Of a stretch of 38,031 nucleotides of DNA, positions 34,529 through 38,031 are shown piece after piece. The stretch is from Rhodospirillales bacterium BBD 1991-14 (lineage in GTDB: Bacteria; Pseudomonadota; Alphaproteobacteria; Kiloniellales; Kiloniellaceae): contig LYSY01000015.1 in NCBI GenBank assembly GCA_001657395.1, positions 1-38,031 of the forward strand, in the 5' to 3' direction. The position numbers and the translations under genes were made by a program. Position 1 is the stretch's first letter. Every line of letters starts with the position of its first letter. Under the pieces are notes generated by a model, which ran no database searches, was not told the DNA's origin, and saw only the letters and a list, made by a program, of their open reading frames with translations.

Positions 34529-35737
34529 TCACGGCCGCTGTCCACTGGCTGTATCCGCCCTGGAGGCCGGCGCAGCGATGCGCCGTGCCGAAACCCGCAA
34601 AGCCACCGAAGCGGCAACAGCGACGATGGCGAGGGCTGTCGAGACCACCAGCACCGCTTCGGCGCCCCAGCGCTCCAAGACCGCCGCAAAAGCAAAGGGC
34701 GCGACCGCTGCCGCCAGGAAGGCAGGACTGCGCAAAGCACCGACCGAAGCACCGTAGGCCGCCGGGTCGAAGAGTCTGAGCGGCATGGTGCCGCCGGTGA
34801 TGGTGATAACCCCGTTTGCGGCGCCGTAAACAAGGACGAAGGATGCAGCCGCCACCAGGGAGATGCCGGCGGCAAGGCCGACGATGAAACAGACCGGCAG
34901 CAGAAGCGTCGCCACGAGATTCAGGTCGATGGGATCGATACGGTTCCCGAAAAGGACCTCCAGCAAGCGGCCCAGGGTCTGACCGATACCGCGCAGAGCG
35001 GAGACGGTGACAGCGAGCGCGGCGGCCAGGCCGAACTCGCTCAGCAGCCCGATCATGTGGGCGGCCATGGCGGCGCTGAGGGCCGTTGTCAGCATCATGA
35101 TCACGCCGTAGAGCAGCGCGAGGGACCTTGCGTGCCCCGCCGGCGGCCCCGCGCGGCGGCGGCCCGCTCCCTGCGGCGGCGCCGCGTGCCGCGTTCGCGG
35201 CAGAGAGAGATGAAGCGGCAGGGTTGCAAGCGCCAGGGCCGCATAGCAGATCAGGGCGCCGCGCCATCCGAAGGCCTCGGCAAGGGCATAACCGAGCGGC
35301 CAGAAGACGGAGGACGACAGCCCGCCCAGCAGGGTGACCTGGGCGATGGGGCGCCGCGCCATAGGACCGCCGATCCGCGCCAGGGCCGCGAACGCCGCCT
35401 CGTACAGCGTCGCCCGCATGGCAAGCCCGAGGCAGACCCAGGCCGCATAGTAGCCGGTGAGTCCGTCGACCCTCGCGAGGCCGAGACAGCCGGCTGCGGA
35501 GAGCAGGGAGCCGGCCGCCATGACCGGCCCGCCGCCGAAGCGGTCGATCAGCCAGCCGGTCGGGAGGGAGATCAGACCCATCACGACGAGGGCAACGGAC
35601 AGGCCGCTGTGGACCAGCGTCGCGCTCCATCCCATCTCGGCACCGATCCTGCTGCCGAAGACGCCGATCAGATAGAACGACACGCCCCAACAGATAAGCT
35701 GTGAAACGGCCAGGGAGAAAACCGTGCGGCGGGGCAT
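34529..35737 (-). CDS. MFS transporter
   Basis: Major facilitator superfamily protein of 402 aa with about 12 predicted helices. The N-terminal half begins MPRRTVFSLAVSQLICWGVS, and the loop 2-3 motif is LISLPTGWLIDRFGGGPVMA, matching the MFS signature GxLxDRxGRR only loosely. A short Pro/Arg-rich central loop separates the two halves (HAAPPQGAGRRRAGPP). The C-terminal half contains VYGAANGVITITGGTMPLRL and YGASVGALRSPAFLAAAVAP. Substrate not deducible. It starts six bases after the stop of the GNAT gene on the same strand, so the two form an operon, possibly acetyltransferase plus exporter. Confidence 0.87.
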   Translation of the reverse strand: MPRRTVFSLAVSQLICWGVSFYLIGVFGSRIGAEMGWSATLVHSGLSVALVVMGLISLPTGWLIDRFGGGPVMAAGSLLSAAGCLGLARVDGLTGYYAAWVCLGLAMRATLYEAAFAALARIGGPMARRPIAQVTLLGGLSSSVFWPLGYALAEAFGWRGALICYAALALATLPLHLSLPRTRHAAPPQGAGRRRAGPPAGHARSLALLYGVIMMLTTALSAAMAAHMIGLLSEFGLAAALAVTVSALRGIGQTLGRLLEVLFGNRIDPIDLNLVATLLLPVCFIVGLAAGISLVAAASFVLVYGAANGVITITGGTMPLRLFDPAAYGASVGALRSPAFLAAAVAPFAFAAVLERWGAEAVLVVSTALAIVAVAASVALRVSARRIAAPASRADTASGQRP

Positions 35738-35743
35738 TGCAGG

Positions 35744-36331
35744 TCAGCACCCGGACAAGGCACCGTTCTCCGGCGGCCTTTGCCGGCCCGCTCCGAGGCC
35801 GCGCTGCATGATGACCGTATCGACCCAGCGCCCGTGCTTGAAGCCGACAGCCTGCAGAACGCCCACACGTTCGAAGCCCAGGGACGCATGCAGCGCGATC
35901 GAGCCGGCATTCCCGCTGTTGCCGATCACCGCAATCATCTGGCGCCAGGGACCGGCCTCGCAGCGCGCGATCACAGCCGACAGCAGCGCCCGGCCGATCC
36001 CCCGTCCCTGCAAGCCGTCCGCCACATAAACGGAGTTCTCGACGGTATGCCGGTAGGCGGGACGCGGCCGGTAGGGGCTGGCGTAGCCATAGCCGGCGAC
36101 CTCTCCGCCAAGCTCCGCCGCAAGGTAGGGAAGACCCAGCGCGAGCACCCGCTCCCGCCGCGCCAGCAGGTCGTTGGCCGTGGGCGGCACCTCTTCAAAG
36201 CTGGCGAGCCCCTGCAAGACTTCGCGCGCGTAGATCTGTTCGACTGCCGGCATGTCGGATGGCCGCGCATCGCGGACGATCACGTTCGGATCGCGTGCGC
36301 TCCTGGATGTTTCTGGTTGGACGACGATCAT
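35744..36331 (-). CDS. GNAT N-acetyltransferase, phosphinothricin acetyltransferase-like
   Basis: Acetyl-CoA-dependent acetyltransferase of 195 aa of the Pat/MddA-like group, which acts on phosphinothricin or, more often in non-producers, on methionine sulfoximine/sulfone and related amino acids. Family markers are IVRDARPSDMPAVEQIYARE, GLASFEEVPPT, GYGYASPYRPRPAYRHTVEN, SVYVADGLQGRGIGRALLSA (acetyl-CoA loop QGRGIG), RQMIAVIGNSGNAGSIALH and GFKHGRWVDTVIMQR. I start at the ATG 36331, which has GAGG five bases upstream. The frame is open for 41 more codons upstream, but those read through the 13-bp tandem repeats and are not conserved-looking. Operon partner of the MFS gene. Confidence 0.9.
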   Translation of the reverse strand: MIVVQPETSRSARDPNVIVRDARPSDMPAVEQIYAREVLQGLASFEEVPPTANDLLARRERVLALGLPYLAAELGGEVAGYGYASPYRPRPAYRHTVENSVYVADGLQGRGIGRALLSAVIARCEAGPWRQMIAVIGNSGNAGSIALHASLGFERVGVLQAVGFKHGRWVDTVIMQRGLGAGRQRPPENGALSGC

Positions 36332-36404
36332 CGGTGCCTCGCTCAGATCAGGACCTAACGTGTTGCCTTCGGCGCACCTTCCTGGTGACGGCGGCGGGCC
36401 GCCG

Positions 36405-36479
36405 GATGGAGCCACCCGATGGAGCCACCCGATGGAGCCACCCGATGGAGCCACCCGATGGAGCCACCCGATGGAGCCA
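36405..36479. repeat. 13-bp perfect tandem repeat, 5.8 copies
   Basis: Units of GATGGAGCCACCC start at 36405, 36418, 36431, 36444 and 36457, all identical, with a sixth partial copy (10 bases) from 36470. The 13-base period shifts frame in each unit. It lies about 75 bases upstream of the GNAT start on that gene's 5' side and about 240 bases upstream of the LysR gene. Perfect identity suggests recent slippage. Confidence 0.95.
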
Positions 36480-36687
36480 ACGGGCGAGCCGGCCGCAGTG
36501 GCACAAGACCGCCCTCAGCACCCGCGTGTTTGCCATGTCACGGGCTTGTACGACGATGCGCGGAACATCGCTGCGTGTTGAAAACTCTGTCATTCCGGCC
36601 CCCATCTTCGTGCTTGATGACGGCGAACTTGACCGATGGATTGTGGTTCCTCTATAAACCGCCCCTTACCCGATAAGTAAATATTTG

Positions 36688-36712
36688 CTTTCTTATGCAA
36701 TTCATAAGAAAG
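36688..36712. promoter_or_regulatory. Perfect inverted repeat, LysR operator candidate
   Basis: CTTTCTTATG (36688-36697), spacer CAATT, CATAAGAAAG (36703-36712): ten-base perfect arms. The centre, TATGCAATTCATA, fits the LysR T-N11-A pattern. It ends eight bases before the LysR ATG, in an AT-rich patch, and covers the ribosome binding region, which suits negative autoregulation. The arms could also form an RNA hairpin. Confidence 0.6.
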
Positions 36713-36720
36713 GCTTTGAT

Positions 36721-37605
36721 ATGAGAAACCTCAAGCTCGACCAACTCCAGACCTTCACCGAGGTGATCGCCCGGGGCAGCTTCTCCGCGGCGGCAGAACG
36801 CCTGCAGTTGAGCCAGCCGGCCGTCAGCCTTCAGATCCGCGATCTTGAAAAGCGCCTGGGTGTGCGCCTCGTCGAAAGGGTTGGAAAGCGCGCGACGCCG
36901 ACAGCGGCGGGAGAAGAGCTTCTCAACCACGCCCGCCAGATTGAGGAAACCGTCTCTGCGGCTGTCGACTCCATGGCGGTGCATGCGAGCGGCGCGCTGG
37001 GGCGTGTGCGGATCGGATGCGGCGCCACCGCCTGCATCTATCTGCTGCCGCCTGCCCTACGCGATCTGAAGCGCCGCTTCCCGACGCTGGAGATCACCGT
37101 AAGGACCGGCGATACCGGCGATGTCCTGAAGAGCCTGGAAGAGAATGCGCTGGACATTGGCCTGGTCACGCTTCCGGTGTCCGGGCGGATGTTCGAGGTG
37201 ACGCCTTTGATGAAGGATGCCTTTGTCGCCGTGACCGCCGCCGACGGGGAGCCGCTGCCCAAGCTGGTGACACCGGCGGTTCTCGCGAAGCGCCCCCTTG
37301 TGCTTTACGAGGCCGGGGGCAACACGCGCCGCGTGGTGAACGAATGGTTCGCACGGGCGGAGATCGCTCCGACCCCGGTCATGGATCTGGGTAACGTGGA
37401 GGCCATCAAGGAACTGGTGGGTGCCGGTCTCGGCTGTGCAGTGCTGCCGGAGATCGCGGTGCGTGGCAGGACCGCGCGCGGGCGGCTCGACTACCGGTCC
37501 CTGTCGCCCAAGCTCAACCGCACGCTGGCCCTCGTCATGCGCCGCGACAAGGTGCTCACCAAAGCCCTGCGTGAGGCACTCGCCGCGCTGCGCCGGATTG
37601 CCTGA
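36721..37605 (+). CDS. LysR-family transcriptional regulator
   Basis: LTTR of 294 aa. I start at the ATG 36721 (MRNLKLDQLQTF), with AAAGG upstream; the longer frame starts inside the palindrome. The N-terminal winged HTH (about 3-62) is typical: LDQLQTFTEVIARGSFSAAA, ERLQLSQPAVSLQIRDLEKR, LGVRLVERVGKRATPTAAGE. The C-terminal effector domain (about 85-290) begins ALGRVRIGCGATACIYLLPP and has ALDIGLVTLPVSGRMFEVTP and VGAGLGCAVLPEIAV, as in CysB/CbbR-like members. Effector unknown. The next gene on the same strand, 242 bases on, encodes an exported protein and may be a target. Confidence 0.91.
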   Translation: MRNLKLDQLQTFTEVIARGSFSAAAERLQLSQPAVSLQIRDLEKRLGVRLVERVGKRATPTAAGEELLNHARQIEETVSAAVDSMAVHASGALGRVRIGCGATACIYLLPPALRDLKRRFPTLEITVRTGDTGDVLKSLEENALDIGLVTLPVSGRMFEVTPLMKDAFVAVTAADGEPLPKLVTPAVLAKRPLVLYEAGGNTRRVVNEWFARAEIAPTPVMDLGNVEAIKELVGAGLGCAVLPEIAVRGRTARGRLDYRSLSPKLNRTLALVMRRDKVLTKALREALAALRRIA

Positions 37606-37847
37606 AGCCAGGCGCCTTCCAGCCCCGCGAAGCCCGGGAATCAGCGAAAACACCCGAAGCGGCCCAGGCCGGGCACCGCTCGTCCCTGCGATCCGGTCCG
37701 CCTCTTTGAACCAACAGGCAGAACGCGACGACCACCAGAGTACGGCCCGGCAGATCTCTTGCCGGTTGCCGGCCTTTGGGATGCGTTGGCCACCGGCCCG
37801 CGCCGCGCCGACGCCTGCCCTAACGCCAAAGCAAAGGAGACATTTTG

Positions 37848-38031
37848 ATGACGAAACGCAAACTGCCCTTACTCGCCGCTGCCGCACTGGTCGGGGCATC
37901 GCTTGGGTCCCTTGGGGTCACTGGGGTTCAGGCCCAGGATAAGGAAGCCGTTGTCCCTGAAGTCGAGTGGAACACGGCCCTGAAGAAATTCCAGGTCGAC
38001 AGCGACAAATTCATCGGCCAGCGCTTCTCCG
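37848..38031 (+). CDS. Exported protein, N-terminal fragment (runs off the window)
   Basis: Open from the ATG at 37848 to the window end, 61 codons. AAAGGAGA lies eight bases upstream. A signal peptide is clear (MTKRKLPLLAAAALVGASLG, then SLGVTGVQAQ), with cleavage likely after VQAQ. The mature start is DKEAVVPEVEWNTALKKFQV, then DSDKFIGQRFS. The GQRF stretch resembles the entry to LCCL-type domains, but only a few residues are visible, so I do not assign a family. Downstream of the LysR gene on the same strand. Confidence 0.65.
   Translation, partial: MTKRKLPLLAAAALVGASLGSLGVTGVQAQDKEAVVPEVEWNTALKKFQVDSDKFIGQRFS

Larger units (their letters stand above)
36332..36720. other. Intergenic region between the GNAT and LysR genes
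   Basis: About 390 bases between divergent genes. It contains a perfect 13-bp tandem repeat array and, at its right end, an AT-rich palindrome next to the LysR start. The rest shows no gene: frames through it translate the repeat as a Pro/Gly/Trp-rich periodic peptide, which I regard as non-coding. Confidence 0.5.

Overview
The window is high-GC, densely packed bacterial DNA. Gene content points to an aerobic or microaerobic alphaproteobacterium, probably a Rhodospirillales-type lineage. The evidence is a complete ccoNOQP-ccoG-fixH-fixI-ccoS cluster behind a FixK/FNR-type box, cobalamin genes, an RTX repeat protein, and NTG/ATG starts with AGGAGG-type ribosome binding sites. The genus cannot be fixed from the sequence alone.

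Layout. 1-5381 (minus): C-terminal and main part of a large RTX-type surface or secreted protein. It carries about 21 copies of an unusual GDALA-containing repeat and is interrupted near its 3' end by a 2-bp frameshift. 5382-5954: AT-rich intergenic region. 5955-6512: YhhQ-type queuosine precursor transporter. 6532-8264 (minus): small secreted protein and a CHASE2 membrane protein with no output domain. 8866-11648 (plus): small lipoprotein, ECF sigma factor, membrane anti-sigma-like protein and monohaem cytochrome c. 11694-15629 (minus): GST, TipA-like MerR regulator with a recognisable 19-bp-spacer promoter, and oligopeptidase B. 15882-24111 (plus): cbb3 oxidase structural and assembly operons. 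24161-29407 (minus): DUF2189 membrane protein, then a compact mscS / DUF4197 / AsmA / LEA-lipoprotein operon. 29762-33947: cobalamin genes in two divergent pairs, cobA-cobB (minus) and cbiD-cobK (plus). 34039-36331: small DMT-family membrane protein, then a GNAT-MFS pair (minus). 36405-36479: perfect 13-bp tandem repeats. 36721-37605: LysR regulator with a palindromic operator candidate. 37848-end: start of an exported protein cut by the window edge.

How the genes work together. The central block builds a cbb3 cytochrome oxidase (CcoN, O, Q, P) and supplies its maturation machinery: CcoG cupric reductase, FixH, the CcoI copper P-type ATPase and CcoS. The FixK/FNR box implies induction at low oxygen. 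The cobalamin genes cover uroporphyrinogen III methylation, ring contraction/C1 methylation, precorrin-6A reduction and a,c-diamide formation, so only part of the pathway is here. The ECF sigma/anti-sigma pair lies beside an exported cytochrome c and a lipoprotein, which suggests an envelope-stress or redox regulon.

No tRNA, rRNA, CRISPR array, insertion sequence or phage gene was recognised. The most unusual items are the GDALA repeat array with its frameshift and two short tandem repeat arrays (14 bp and 13 bp) in regulatory or intergenic positions. No clearly new multi-gene system was found.
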